Positions 1-12,830 of a stretch of 64,000 nt of DNA are shown here, one piece after another; the stretch's first letter is position 1; every line of letters begins with the position of its first letter. The translations under genes and the position numbers were made by a program. This DNA is from Bettongia penicillata ogilbyi. Taxonomy: Eukaryota; Chordata; Mammalia; Diprotodontia; Potoroidae. Under the pieces are notes generated by a model. The model was not told the DNA's origin. It ran no database searches and was given only the letters and a program-made list of their open reading frames with translations. Where the stretch lies: contig JAJHZJ010000028.1 of NCBI GenBank assembly GCA_023548195.1, positions 186,001 to 250,000 of the forward strand. The letters run 5' to 3'.

Positions 1-185
1 GACCTGAGTTCAAATGCAGCCTCTAAAGCTCAGTATCTATATGAACCTGGGAGTCAGTTAATCTCTACTTGTCTTGATCTATTAAAGAAGTGGCAAATCA
101 CTTCAATATCTTTGCCAAGAAAACCCTATTGACAGTATAGTCCATGAGATCACAAAAATTTGGACACAACTGAATGACAACACTT
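1..185 (+). repeat. tRNA-derived SINE, 5' end cut by the window
   Basis: The sequence begins in the tRNA-like part (GACCTGAGTTCAAATGC resembles a Pol III B box) and runs into a body carrying the phrases AAGTGGCAAATCACTTC and TTTGCCAAGAAAACCC, then a GGACACAACTGAATGAC-like end. The same body occurs at 15.46 kb and, reversed, at 29.55 kb. This is a common marsupial SINE type. The family name is not assigned. Confidence 0.75.
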
Positions 186-2430
186 CATAAGATTTTTGTA
201 AGGAAAGAATATTATAAAACTTAGTTCTATATTACTATAAATCACTACAAGATATACTTAATCACTAGATCACTATATTCATTGTTTTCAAGTGTTTACT
301 GCTTTTGTTTTATATCAATTTATATCATTTCATTTCACATTATATCTCTATCTCCTCTTTCTACACATTCATTCCTTAATAAAAAAGTAATAAAAAAAAC
401 AATTCCAGAAATCAAACACAACCAAAAAGGAATCTCACATTACAGAGAATATTCTTTCCATACATGTAATCCCATAGCTTTGAAAAGAAAGGAGGTAGAT
501 GCATTCTCACATCTCTTCTCCAGAGGGAAAACATATTTAATATTTCTTTGCTTACCTTATTGCTTTCAAGTTCTCCAAATTCACTCTCACCCTCACCTAA
601 CACTATCGGTCACCTTGTGTACTCATGGATTAGTAACAGACGAAAAAGGAAAATAGGTAAAGATGGCAGAGTATGTCTGTTTTATTCAACATCACCATAG
701 CTCCATCATCAGCATCCCCTCTTATAAAAAAAAAAGGCCAAAGATTCAAGGGCCATTGATCTCTAAGGGTGGGAGACCTCATCATCAAGCTGTCTTTTTC
801 CATTACATACATCCACTTAGAGAAACATGACAGCAAACTATAATTTCTAAATTCAAAAGAACAATGATTTTCACAGAATCTTTCAATGCAGCAAAGTTTT
901 CCCCTGGAGACCACTATAAAGGGAATGGCAATATTGTTGATTTTGCCTTCCTTTTATTCAAAGAAACCAATATTCATTTTTAAACAAAAGAGCTCTCTCT
1001 CAACTCCCATTAGTTTCCCCAAATCCAAAGGTAGCCTATTCCCATTTGTCATCAGTGGGAATCTTGAGGAATCTAAGCCATTCCAAAAAGAATAAAGAAT
1101 AATAAGGGGTAGGTCATTTAGACCCACATTTGATAGATTCCTTTGGGTAAAGAGCTTAGGAAATGCTACTCTCTGGGGAATTTACTTTTATGTGGCACAG
1201 CACTAGAGTTCAGTCTGTATTCCCCTCTCAATTACCATCCATCCAGCTGAATCAGAAGCTGCACACAAATTCCTGAGGTAGCTTTTTAAAATCTAAAAGA
1301 AAAAAAAAGAAAATGTTATCAGGAGCTGAAATGAAGGAAACCTTGATTCAGGACGGACCTAATTCCCAAAGCAAAAGAAATGATGGCATGCACCAAGCAA
1401 CAATAATCTGAAGTGGTCATAGAAAATAGCATTTGTGAGTTTTCTGATATTTCTATTTTTAAAAAAATGTCATTGATTCTGTCGGCAATCATTTTTATTC
1501 TTGTTTTACTTAAAGTTCAATTTGAGATGTGTCTGTGTATTTTAAAGTTATACAGACCCAAGGTAATTTCTGTAATGCAATAAAGGAAATAACCAGTATA
1601 CTTAAGTCACATGTTTGGGCTGTACTGCTGTTTCTTTGTAATGAGAATTCTCCTAACAATGCTCTGAGGGCAGGCACCACATTTCCCATTCCCCATAGAC
1701 CTGAGCACTATGCCTATGTTCCCTTCCATGGCTTATTGTTAAATCATGTTTCAAGTATCTCTAACTTTAGTATTTAATAGTTCAAAACAATAAGACACAT
1801 TTGCAAGACACAATGCTTCATTCATCAGAACTGTAACTGAAGTGGTGGATAGAAAGTTCCTTAGGTTTCAAACTTTCATGAAATTGATGGCATCTTAATT
1901 AATTAAAACATGAAAGTATGTTCCAGAGGTATGACGGCAAATTCAAGTAATTGCCCCAAAGCTGCACACTGAGAGAGAATAGTGCAATCTGATATTCATG
2001 AAATGCTATTTTTTCCCTATAAATATTGAAATGTAATATTCAACATTCAGTCATTAGAGCTAAGGCTCTTCATCATCTATTTGCCTTCTGTGAATTTACT
2101 GGGGACCACACTGTTATCTGTACAAAACATTCTACTCTTTCCCCAAAGCTCTGAGTGCTCATCAGGAGACTTGTTTGTTTTTAATAGAGAAATGAGAATA
2201 TCCCTGGGAATGCTTATTATAGTTACCTGGGACCTGGGATATTTTGCCCTCCTGTGCTTTATGATTGGTACTCACATTCTGGATCCTCTCCTCATATCAA
2301 GCCCATAGTGTCATCTTCTTTGATACCTCATACTCCAAAAGATCAGAATTGAACTATGCCTGCATCATAAAAATGCAATCCCATTTGCCAGACGCAAACA
2401 AGGATTTGTTGTCTTTATTCAAAGAAAGAT
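186..2430. other. No recognisable gene or repeat
   Basis: AT-rich sequence with short, random-looking open frames (up to 124 codons at 282-656) lacking any domain pattern, codon structure or splice context I recognise. A weak MIR-like trace may exist around 1920-2000, but it is too short to call. Confidence 0.5.
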
Positions 2431-2439
2431 TGTGATAAA

Positions 2440-2680
2440 GTGGTGGTCAAGAGCCAAGAAGACCTGAGTTCAAATCCTATCTCTGACATTTATGAATGAA
2501 ATCATAGATTACTTGACTACAATGGGGTAGGGCATCTTATCTTACCTTTTTATTTTACAAATGAGATAACTGAAGCCCAAAGAGGTTACTGATTATCCTA
2601 AGTTTAAAGAGGTAGTAAATTTTTAAAGTACAAAGGCAATGCTTTTTTCTCATGCCCGGCACTTTACTGCTATGTTCCTT
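2440..2680 (+). repeat. MIR/CORE-SINE-like relic
   Basis: It has the tRNA-like phrase GACCTGAGTTCAAATCC followed by a degraded core and the phrase TTTACAAATGAGATAACTGA. This is strongly diverged and identified by eye only. The strand rests on the B-box-like segment. Confidence 0.5.
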
Positions 2681-2859
2681 GGGCGAATTCTTCTACTAAG
2701 TCAAAGATGAGTTGTGATTTGTGTGAGTAGAGGAAGTCCCACAGTAAGACTTTCCTACATTCACAAAATGCTAGATCCTTTGCATATTTACACTCAATCA
2801 TTCAAACAAAATTTGTATCACGTTGATTGAGGTGACTAAAACAGCAGACATTAAATGTG

Positions 2860-3115
2860 TGATGGTAAAGGCAAAATGAATCACAGTCTCAGAGTTGAAA
2901 TGGTTCTCAGAGGACATGATGACCAGTCTTTTACCAGAAGCATGAGTCCCCTCTATTATGTCCTTCCCAAGCAGTCATCCAGGTTTTGTTTGAATCCCTC
3001 CAATTATATTAAGCTCACTAACTCAGGAGGGCATTTACTGTGTGTTTAGACTACTTCAGTTGTCAGAAAGTCCTTCCTTATGTTGAGTGAACATTTGCCT
3101 TCTTGGAATTCCCAC
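2860..3115 (+). repeat. Probable L3/CR1-type LINE 3' relic
   Basis: Phrases such as CAGTCATCCAGGTTTTG, TAAGCTCACTAACTCAGG and GTCAGAAAGTCCTTCCTTAT match the pattern I associate with old CR1/L3 LINE 3' ends. No reading frame is preserved. The family call is tentative. Confidence 0.45.
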
Positions 3116-4080
3116 ACTATATCAAAGACAGATTTTTTTTTTTAATTTACATTGATTGTTTAGTGTTGTACTATGTCATATAAGTCAAGTTTAAACAGAC
3201 CTCTTCTAAGCAACTCTTCTCCATATCATAAAAAAAAAAAAAATCCATGGAAGGGTGAGGATGTACATTTAACTTCAGTGATTTAACTGGTTTCCTCTTG
3301 CTATGGCAAAGGTACCAGTGCGGCTTATGGCCAAGTTATCTCTCACTCTGGTCATATGAGCAGTCTATCTTCTTTTTAATTCATACATTCATTCCTTTGA
3401 TTGTATTTTTTACTCCATTTTCATTGATTATTCCTCTTTTGTCATGGGTAACAACCTACTTATGCTCCAGATGCCCATCTGCATTGCCATCTGTGTGATC
3501 TTCAACTTCACTTCTTTGGGAAATAAAATATTGCATGACTATGGGCCATGCAATAACATTTATCTTTCTGGGAGAAGCTTTTGAATTTTAAAAGAAATTG
3601 CAGAATTTTTATTTTGTTTTGCTCTGACATTTTCTCTTCCTATCTTATCCAGTCTGAAGTGCAGAAACAAAACATAAGTAACCATGCTATAATGATTGAC
3701 AAAGAAGCTCTATCAGCACCATTCAGACCTGCAGCAGTTTGCCTCTCTTTGGGTAACTTCCACTGTAGGAGCCCTCCACTCTATGAGACTTGCCACATCG
3801 GTCTAAGACGTAGTATAGACATGTGATTTGCTCTATACCTATTAGACTCAAATCATCTATCACTCTTAGCTATACTAAAAGAAATAGCAAACTAGTGCCC
3901 ATGAGTCTTATACATGGAATTGCAGTTTTCCAATATCAAGGCCTCATTTTTCTCTTTTTAAATTCTAAGCCCAACTCATTGTGTCAGGAGGAAAACAAAC
4001 TATCTGTGTCATTTATGCTTTTTGTAAGTTGTCACATTTGAATCTCACCAAATGAACAAACAAATGAAAGAATAAATAAA
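3116..4080. other. No recognisable gene or repeat
   Basis: Includes a short poly(A) run near 3230. Small open frames (3298-3498, 3581-3826, 3823-4041) have no protein signature. Confidence 0.5.
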
Positions 4081-4084
4081 TAAG

Positions 4085-4215
4085 AGATAGGTAGAAGTAT
4101 TATTCTCTTTGTCTTGCAGATAAAGAAACTTAAATTCATTTAAATGTTAAGTGACTTATTCATGGAGTCATAATTATAACATGCCACAGTTAAGATATAA
4201 AAATTCATGACTAGA
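4085..4215 (-). repeat. MIR-like relic
   Basis: Reads as a reversed MIR tail: a CAGATAAAGAAACTTAAA segment then GTTAAGTGACTTATTCATGG, which is the degraded complement of the tRNA-proximal MIR core. Confidence 0.5.
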
Positions 4216-4440
4216 AAATAAATGTTTACTAATTGAAAAAATAATTTTAAAAAAGATTCACAAAACTAATATTTATACATTTAAAAAGATATAGCAATTT
4301 TCTAGATTATTTGACTTGAGTGCTCTACTTACTCAGTTATTATTACTCAGCTCCATCCACTCAATAATCTAGTCTGGTGAGACTCTTCTTTTGGTCCTCA
4401 AACTTATCCTGAACTTTTTTTGGCAGACAAAAAAAGGAAT

Positions 4441-4650
4441 TATTGTGTAGTGAAAAGAGCATTGACTCTGAAGTCAGAGGATTTGGGGTTCAAATCTTGC
4501 CTCTGGTGCTCAATATATAGGTGACCATAAACAAATCACTTAACCTTCATCCTCCTCAGTTTTCTCATCCTTAAAATTAGAGGATGGAAGAGAAGACTTG
4601 ATTAGATGTTCTATGCAGTTTCTATTAGCTCTAGGGCTACAGCCATAATC
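4441..4650 (+). repeat. MIR/MAR1-type CORE-SINE
   Basis: The order is canonical: a tRNA-like head (TAGTGAAAAGAGCATTGACT), a B box (GGGTTCAAATCTTGCC), then ACAAATCACTTAACC and CTCAGTTTTCTCATCC. It is one of the better preserved CORE-SINEs in the window. Confidence 0.75.
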
Positions 4651-4994
4651 TGAACTCTGAAATAATGGATTTCTGTGGTAGTTCACCTTCCTCTTAAGTT
4701 TGTTTTCTTTAATTTAGTGTAGCTGCAGTAACATTTACCATAAGCACACTTGTCCTATTGAAATTAAGGAAGATGAAAGGAAGTAATCTTATCATTAAAA
4801 TCAAGGTCCATTTTATCTTTATTTCACAAAGGTTTTCCAAACATTGAAAACAGGACATTAGAGTCAGTAGTGTTCAGTAAGATGAAGAGAAGAAACCTGA
4901 GAAGACTGTATAATGATAGGAAGAAATATACAATTACTATTGATTGACACAAAGCAGTTATATCCGACAGTGAGACTGAAGGGAAGGATAAGAG

Positions 4995-5106
4995 AATGAC
5001 TGAATGAGAAAGCATTTATTAAGTACTTATGGCCTGCTAAGTGCTGAGGATGCAAATATAAGCATATAAGCATATAAGCTGGTCCTTGGCCTCAGCGAGA
5101 ATATAA
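4995..5106 (-). repeat. LINE-2 3' end fragment
   Basis: AAAGCATTTATTAAGTACTT followed by a GTGCTGAGGATGCAAAT-type segment is the reversed L2 3' end. The L2 is interrupted by the L1 3' end at about 5107 and seems to resume briefly near 5650 (CATAATACATAAAATGG). Confidence 0.65.
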
Positions 5107-5635
5107 TCTTTAATTTATTTTATTTTTTTCTCAATTACATATGAAAACAATTTCTAACCTTTTTTGAAAAAAAATTGAGTTCCAATTTCTCCTTCTTGCT
5201 CCATTTCCTCCCCCATTCTGGAGACAGCAAGCAATTTGATATAGATTTCACATTTGTAGTCATGAAAACATATTTCCATATTAGTCACATTGCAAAAGAA
5301 AAAAACAAGACTTTAAAAGATTTGTTTACATGAACTTTGATTTTGCATTCAGATTCCATCAGTTCTTTCTCTGCAGGTAGATAGCATTTTTCATCATAAG
5401 TCCTTCAGAAAAGTCTTGGATTATTGTATTACTGAGAAAAGCTGTCATTCACAGTAGCTCATCACACAATATTCTGATCACTTCATTTTGTATCAGTTCA
5501 CATAAGCCTCTATGGGTTTTTCTGAAAGCATCCCTCTCATCATTTCTTGTAGTGTGATGGTGTTCCATCCCAATCACATGCCATGATTTGTTCATGCATT
5601 CCCCAATGGATGGGCATCCCTTCAGTTAAAGAGAT
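5107..5635 (-). mobile_element. 5'-truncated L1 3' end inserted in an L2
   Basis: Reversed marsupial-type L1 3'UTR and ORF2 C-terminal coding end. Landmarks are CAATTACATATGAAAACA, GCAAGCAATTTGATATAG, CATTCAGATTCCATCAG and, at the truncated 5' side, CATTCCCCAATGGATGGGC. The same arrangement recurs at 28.4, 32.06, 35.96 and 58.4 kb on this strand and at 43.34 kb on the + strand. The target duplication is imperfect. No open frame survives. Confidence 0.8.
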
Positions 5636-5944
5636 TACTTTCTAATGTAAAACATAATACATAAAATGGAACTAGGGAAGGTGCTCCATAGAAATTAAAA
5701 CTCTGGCTCTCTGTTAGGTATGTTAGGCAAAGTTAAGAACTGTTAGCAAATATGTCAACTGTAGGTAAGCAATTCTCAACCAACTTAGAACCCTCCACTG
5801 TGAAAAAATTTGCAGATTCTTGAACTCCAGTTCTTACCTGTTACAGTATGCCCTTATGCTGGGATGAAATCTGTTGTGTTTTTGGGATTGCTAAGAATTG
5901 GAATTTCTTCTGTAGCAACAAAGGCAGTCAAAATCTGTGTTAGA

Positions 5945-6110
5945 ATGGAAAGAGATCTAATTGTGAAATCCAAAGACCCCAGTGTCTGGATCCCATCCTG
6001 GCTACAATTTTATCTGTGTGACTTTAGGCAATTTTTTTTTCTGAGTTTGAATTTACTTATTGTAAAATTAGGGAATCAGATTATAATAGTTGTATCAAAC
6101 TCAGATAGAG
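5945..6110 (+). repeat. MIR-like relic
   Basis: CTGTGTGACTTTAGGCA followed by a degraded core and AAAATTAGGGAATCAGATT is the MIR pattern after the tRNA head. Diverged. Confidence 0.5.
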
Positions 6111-6364
6111 GGAAATACCTGTGGGCTGCATATTGATTTAGAATATTACAAATGAATATTAAATATGTGATATTGTATTTTTATATAGCATTAAATAATT
6201 CCCAACTACATCATAATCTGGTTTCATTTTGCTCAGAAGTTTGGTGGACTTCATGTGGTTGGGGGCCTTGTGTTTGATACCTATAGATTAGGTGCCCTCA
6301 AAGGTTCTTCGCAAGGCTAAATAAATGATATTAATTATTTTATTAATGTTAGTTGGCTTTCATG

Positions 6365-6590
6365 TAGTGCTATCAGAACTGCTTATATTTACAAGTTTTA
6401 CAGAGGATTTTACAAATATTATATCATTTGTTCCTCACAATAGCTCTATCTAATGGGTATTTTCCAATAAGGAAACTAAAGCTCAGATAATTTAAATTAT
6501 TGCTTATGTTGTTAATAAGAGTGAGAGGCAAGATTTGAATCCAGGTAGCTTGGTTGCATTTCAGCATACTCTTTATCTATCACAGCAAAC
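6365..6590 (-). repeat. MIR/CORE-SINE-like relic
   Basis: Reversed MIR-type order: TTTTACAAATATTATATCAT, TTGTTCCTCACAATAGC, then AAGGAAACTAAAGCTCAGAT and an ATTTGAATCCAGGTAGC head segment. Confidence 0.65.
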
Positions 6591-6954
6591 AGAAAAGATA
6601 TTTAAAAGAAATCTCAAGCAGATCATCACTATTTGTGTGTATGTTGGTACATGTGTGCACTGACACATGCCTTGGGACCAGTGATTCAAAATGGGCAAGA
6701 AATGGTGACTAAAACTCACCTTAATTCATTGACAGGAGAACTACTGGCACAGGATGAAGGAAGGAGGAAAAGAAGGAATGTGCCTGTGGTGCACCTAATT
6801 CTGGATAAGTAGGTATAGAGTTCAGCTGTTTCTATACTTTTTAAAAAAGTGTTATCAGCACTCTGAATTTCAGAACCCTGAGGCTAACACCCAAATGCTG
6901 TGCCCAGAAAGGAAGAAAGTGGCCCTGTGTAGAGAGACTATTTTAGAAGTTATA

Positions 6955-7135
6955 GAATGAACAGACTTCTTAATTATGAGACCTTGGTCAAATCACTTAA
7001 TCTTCACTAGGTTTACTCATCTATAAAATTGATTATAACAGCACCTATTTCCTAAGCTTGCTGTGAAAATCAAATAAAATGTCCATAAAATAGTTTTCAA
7101 ATGTTAAAACACTTTATAAATATTTTTCCTTACAC
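6955..7135 (+). repeat. MIR/CORE-SINE-like relic
   Basis: GACCTTGGTCAAATCACTTA, a TCATCTATAAAATTG segment and the 3' phrase CTTTATAAATATTTTTCC follow the MIR/CORE-SINE order. Confidence 0.6.
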
Positions 7136-7139
7136 AGAG

Positions 7140-10100
7140 CTATGTTGAAACTCTTTAGAGCTTGAAAATTTGGGGGACAAAGTGGTTTTTTTTCATCTTC
7201 TAATCAAAATCTTATATGTAAACCCCCAAATCTAAGTCCCTGGGCATCAAATTCCAAGTATTCCAAGATCTCAAGAAACCAGAGTTACTATTCATTCCTT
7301 ATCCCAGTGGTCATACATAGCTTTGCAAAGTAGGCCATGGCTTGGTTCCAGCTGTCAATCAGCCTGGGACTCCCCAAACATTTTTAACTAAAGCAGCTGC
7401 AGTACATATTCAAGTGTTTGCTAGAGATAATGGTATCATTTGCATACCTACAATCAGTGTTAGAATGCCTGAGAGGCAATATGGTAAGAGTAGCAAATGC
7501 AAAGTCACTTTCAGATCTGTCCCCATTTGGATTTTAAAGGAGAACTGAAGCACCTTGCTGAAAGAAGCACCTAGTGTTCTTCTCACTCTTATTTAGTATG
7601 TATAGATAGAATTGTGTTTTTTTTCTTCCCCCCTCCAAATTATTTCTAATTGCTTTTCTGCATTCTATTTTTCCTCACAACAGTATAGAGCATATCTGGA
7701 AGGCATTATTATACATAATTTAAATGAAAGGGAAATGAAATCAAAAGGAGGTTGTATGACTGACGCTGCACCCCACAGGAAGTCCCTGGCACAAGGCAGG
7801 AAGATCCTACAGCTTTATACTGCCTCCCCATCTGTTGCTAAGCCCCATTAGCTATATTTCTAACCTATTCCCAGTGATTAATCCAACTAAACTCTTGTAT
7901 GTAAGTGTTTACTTTGTTAACCTGCTTTCATTGATTCTTCCAGAATTTTGCTTCCTTTCCCAATATTTCAAATCATTCATTTGGCTTTCAAAGGACTGTC
8001 AAAACAAGAGGAAAACAGTTGACTTAGTCAAATGGATATATATGTTTTAAGATCAAGGCAAGTTAAAACAGGTAAATACTATGGTTTGGTGTGGTAAAAC
8101 AGCATGGCAAGCCTTGTAAGGACAGTGTTCTGCTTAAATGACAACTACCAAAAGCTGATCAATACCGGCTATTTATGGGGTTTTTTCTTGGCATCTATGA
8201 TTTATGGTATGTCCTTGTTTTAACTAACTATGTCCTAGCATTTAGGGAGGGATATGATAAGACAATTCTTCAGTGTTTCATCACATAATGTATACTGTTT
8301 AACTGAAATGCATGGCTTTAGAAGTAGGATAGTTGAATACCTGTTCCTGGTAATGTAATGGAATATGCTGACAATCCCCCTAAAAAGAGTAGTAGTGTTA
8401 GCGGTGAGGATAAGTAATAATAAAGCATGGAACTCCTTTATTGAAACAAAGGTTTAAAACTCTGAAACAGTCCCTGACTCAGCAAGCACAGGCAGTTGAT
8501 AAATGTGCCTGTTTCCCTGTCTAAAGCTGATCTAGCCTTTTCTGCATGGCCTTACCAAGTGAAGATTTTGTTAGAGAGTAATGAAGGTGAAGAAAGGATC
8601 TGCTTGGCAATTGCTTATTATTAGAATTCAGCCTTGGTTGGGGGTGGGGAGTCAAGATGTACACATTTCTTTTTTTCGAACTCTTTATAATTAAATTATA
8701 AATCCTAGTGCAATCCTAGTGCAAAATATTTTTCCTCTATTTGGATTTCTGTATGGAAGTATGATCCAGGACAACCTATATTTCAGTGTAAATAGGTGAT
8801 ATGACTCTGCATAAGAATCTTTGTAGGATCATAAATACTTCATCATGTCTCATTTTTTGTGAGCACCTTTTGTATTTGATGGCACACCACTTGAGTGCTT
8901 CATAGTCGCTTATTGTAGTTTCAAAGGACACTGTGGTTCTCACCCTGCTTCAAAAGCATCCACTATTTTTTTAGGTTTATTATTTAGCTAGAAGACAGAA
9001 TTCATGAAAAGCAAAAAAAAAATTCTTAAACTCTAACTACAAAATATTTCCCCCAGTAAAATTAGTCCATACTCTCCCTAAAAAACATCTGTGAGAAGAT
9101 TGAACACAGGCAGAACGTATATGAAATAGATCATGTAAGAAAAACATCCATGTAAACGTGTGTGGAAGGACCACATAGAGTTTAAAGTTTTACTGGTATA
9201 GATATCTCAGGTAAAGTCATAATATTTTTTTCTTACTTAGCAGAATGCACAGCCCATAGTTTATACCTAAATGTTTATTGATTGTTTGATATCACTGTTC
9301 CCACTGCTCCCTGTAGAAATAGTCTATGTCTCTTGTCTATGACAAATGTCTTGTTTCTGTCAGAAGCTGTTCTAGTAGACATGCAATCTTGGCTCAATAT
9401 TGCTTTCCTGGATCCATAGTCTCTACTGGCCATTGAGCAATTACTTCCAGAATTTCTCTATACTTCAAACTTTTAGCTTCATCTAGACCTTTGTCTATAG
9501 CACAATCCACTTTTTCATAAGAAGAGTGGACTATGCCACACTCTTTTAATTTAAAACTCCAAAGTTTTGGAAAGCATCATCCTTTGCATTCAACCGTAGG
9601 ATTGAAATATTGGTGGTGAAAGGGGGATGTTCCCAGTCATTTTCCTTGGGGAATTTTAAAAATTTCTTTTAGATTATGGCTCAAAACATGTTGCCTGTCT
9701 ACAACAGGTTATTCTTTGCTCCATGTCAAATGCTTTAAAACACATCACAGTATCACTCAACAGTTAGTGCCACTAAGTTTAGGTATATATTTTTGATTCA
9801 ATCTGGTAACAGGTAGATTGATTCTGTCTGTCAGCAACTTCACTATAACTAAGGGCAAAGAACCACATAGACAACTAGAGCATATTCAGATAAAGTCAAA
9901 CAAAATGTTAAGGGAAGTAAAGGCTATAATGTACTAGGATACAGAGAAGGAATTGGGGATATTTTACAGGTGTGGGAAGGAGAGAAACGTTTCGTGATTT
10001 GTGTTTTCAAGTACTTGATGGACTGTTCTAAAGAAGATGTATTAAACTTGTTTTGACTTGTACCAAAGGGCTGATGTAGAAGTAATCATTGAAAGTAAAA

Positions 10101-10715
10101 AGGAGCCAATTTTATCTTAATATGAGTAAAAACTTTTCAATAATTGTAGATATAAATCTGATAAAATGGGTCATCTTCATAGGTAGTACAACAGAGGATT
10201 AAGAGCTGTTTCTCAGAAATGATCCTCACAGGATATCTGTTCAAGTTTGATTTGAATTAAACAATTTCTGTAATATTTTGCATTTTTCCCATATTTGCAA
10301 TGTAGAGTTCTTACCCGGTCCTTACAATTAAGACCCTTTATAAAGATGCCTAATACATTTGCTTGTAAGAATGTCCTTTCTTGGAAAAAATAAAAGCAAT
10401 TATAATCCTTATCAGAGGGATTAAAAAACATAAAAATATGTTTTTTGGCCTTCTGACAAATAATGATATCTTTATCATGAAAACTCAGCACAACAAAGTT
10501 TTATCTCAAACTTGTATCGTACCGAAATATGAATTCAGTGAAGGTAATCCAATTTATCTATAACAAGTCAGTTTGAAAAATATTCAGAAAGGTAATTTAT
10601 GTTTAATGAGTAAATATGACAAAACTAATCCTTCAATAAAGTAGTCATGGTACTAGCATATAGGGATAGGAAGACAAAACTGAAATTCACCTATTCCTGA
10701 AGGAGCTACTTTCTA
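7140..10715. other. No recognisable gene or repeat
   Basis: A long stretch of apparently unique AT-rich DNA. A tiny tandem duplication (ATCCTAGTGCA twice) lies near 8703-8724. Open frames (7342-7548, 7612-7851, 10213-10491 on the minus strand) are short and featureless. Confidence 0.5.
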
Positions 10716-10718
10716 TTG

Positions 10719-11032
10719 GGCAGCTAGATGGTTCAGGGGATAGAGCACTAGTACAGGAGTCAGGAGGACCTGAATTCAAATCTAACCTCATGCACTTGAC
10801 ACTCACTAGCTTGTGTGACCTTGGACAAGTCACTTAACCCCAATTGCCTCATCATGGGTCATCTCCGATCATCCTGATGAATATCAGGTCTTTGGATTCA
10901 GATGGCTCTGGAGGAAAAGTGAGGCTGGTGACCTGCACAGCCCTCCCTCACTCAAAACAAAGTCAAGTGCAAGTCATGTCATTATTTTTCTGATGGCATG
11001 ATCCTCTTCGGCAGTGAAGGATGAACACACAG
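10719..11032 (+). mobile_element. Composite tRNA-headed SINE, full length, with target-site duplication
   Basis: It is flanked by the direct repeat TTTCTATTG at 10710-10718 and 11033-11041. The head (GGCAGCTAGATGGTTCAGG, then a B box in CTGAATTCAAATC, then GTGACCTTGGACAAGTCAC) is tRNA-like. After AACCCCAATTGCCTCA it passes into a body of about 190 bp not shared with the 1-185 SINE (GTCATCTCCGATCATCCTG, CAGATGGCTCTGGAGG, CCCTCCCTCACTC, ending GCAGTGAAGGATGAACACA). A second full copy lies at 30933-31242 on the minus strand. Confidence 0.9.
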
Positions 11033-11039
11033 TTTCTAT

Positions 11040-11400
11040 TGAAGGTTTTAAAGAGATGGTTCAGAAAAGGAGAAAGTAGGTGGGATTAATTCAATTGAAT
11101 ATAACAATTCAGATGAACTATAATCCCTGACTTCATGGAGTTTATAGACCAGATATGGTATAAGGCATTTATGTAAATAATTGAATTGCAAAATAAAAGT
11201 GCAAGTTCATTAATGAATTGTAAACAAAGTTCAATGGAAGATCTGAGGGGGGCCAAAAAAAATCATTAACAGTTAAAAGTGAGCAAAAGTCTTCTTGAGG
11301 AGGTAATAAGAAATTTTATTGAGAAGTTAGGCGTAATGATGAAACACTGTAGAAGACTAATCAAGTCCTTAAAAATATGGTATATTCTTTTGACTCAAAG

Positions 11401-11441
<41 letters not shown>

Positions 11442-12035
11442 CAGTATGTACAGGTTGGGCATGCAGAGCAAGAAAGTTTAAAACAGAAAATTCCAGGATA
11501 CGGTAACATTTTTATAACTTTAATCTTTGTGGAAGCAAAATGAAAACAAAGTTCATGCACATCAACTGGGGAATAATTTTTTTTTGTGGTAAATGAATGT
11601 AATGAAACATTTCTCTGCTGTGAAAAATGAAGACTATGAGAATACAGAGAAATAAGGGAAGGCAGAAACAAAGGAAGGCATATGATGAAGTATGAGCAGA
11701 ATTAGGAAAACAATACCTGGAATAATGTAAATGGAAGAAAAGACAGTAAGTGGAAATTTTACACTATTGTTATAATAACCAAACTGAGCCTAGAGAATGA
11801 CTATTCTTCCTTCTTTGAAGAGCTAGAGGATTGTGGGTATAGAACACTACTGTTGGATTTCAGTGATGTGTTGCCTAGTTTTTCTGAACTGCTCTTCCAC
11901 ATTGTTTTTTAAAAATCTTTATTGTAAATGATTTCTTTGGGGGGAGATAATGTTAGGAAAAGGTATATTGGAAAATGAAACCATAATAAAACTAAATATA
12001 TGATTATAACTTTAAATTATAGTGTTATTTTATTA
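11040..12035. other. Unique sequence with a dinucleotide repeat
   Basis: No gene or interspersed repeat recognised apart from the GT microsatellite listed separately. Confidence 0.5.
11402..11438. repeat. (GT)n microsatellite
   Basis: About 18 uninterrupted GT units. It generates artificial Cys-Val and Thr-His repeats in overlapping open frames (11279-11506, 11369-11671), which should not be read as proteins. Confidence 0.95.
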
Positions 12036-12039
12036 ATAT

Positions 12040-12830
12040 ACTCAATAAATACGTATTAATGACATACATTGTGCAGAACACTACTCTGCTACTGAAAAGT
12101 TAGATAAAGAACAGTTCCTTCTTTTATGGAATTTGAAGATAAAGAGAAGTAGTAGGATTTGACACAATCCCAGATAAATATAATATACAATATTACCTAA
12201 GTGTATTATTAAGGTTCATAACAGAGTGGTGTGAGATTTCTCAAGAAGAAATTGTTATTAATGAAGTAAGAGGGAAAAGGAGGGGTGGATCAAGAGAACT
12301 TTCCTAAAGTCAAGACTATTGGACTTTAAAGGGTCATAGGAATTCTACAGAAGGCCATCTCCAATCTTCCTGAACTATATATCATCACTGAATCTAGATG
12401 GCTCCAGAGGAGAAAGTGAGAATGGTGACTGTTCAGCCCTTCCTCACTTAAATCCAATTCACTTGCATGTCAGGACATCACCTCCCTGAGGTCATGGTCC
12501 TTTTTCAGAACAAAGTTCAGTCAAGAAGAGTAAAGAGTTCTACAAGTGAAGAAGGGAAAAGGAGGGCATTGCAGACATAGAAAATAAGACGAAAAATGTA
12601 CAGAATATAATATCTTGGGGAAAGAGAGAGACGGCAATTTTGAGTAGACCACTGTACCTAAAATAGATGAATATAGGGTCAGACTGGAATGGTAAAAAAA
12701 AATTGTGCTAGTTTAGAGAGAGCTTTAGATGGCAGAATAGTATTGTTAGGTTTTAACAGGTATGACAAGATATTTGCATGAAGATTATTTTGGTAGAGGT
12801 TAAAGGACTGGCTGAGGTGACAGAAAGATG
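12040..12830 (-). repeat. LINE-2 fragment, interrupted by a SINE body
   Basis: Begins with the reversed L2 terminus (ACTCAATAAATACGTATTAA) and runs through the L2-type segments GAGAACTTTCCTAAAGTC and GGAGGGCATTGCAGACATAG. The continuity of the last two across 12351-12537 shows that the SINE was inserted into the L2. Confidence 0.65.
12351..12537 (+). mobile_element. SINE body lacking its tRNA head
   Basis: Matches the body of the 10719 SINE (GGCCATCTCCAATCTTCCTG, AGATGGCTCCAGAGGAGA, TTCAGCCCTTCCTCACTT, AGGTCATGGTCC) but has no tRNA-like region. TTCTACA flanks both sides (12343-12349 and 12538-12544), so the headless unit itself looks like the inserted unit. Confidence 0.75.

Noticed and set aside
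282..656. 124-codon frame near the window start
   Set aside because: Composition follows the AT-rich DNA. There is no motif, and an overlapping frame on the other strand is equally long in part.
10719..10800. Possible tRNA gene
   Set aside because: The tRNA-like segment is the head of a SINE with a downstream body and target-site duplications. The cloverleaf is degraded.
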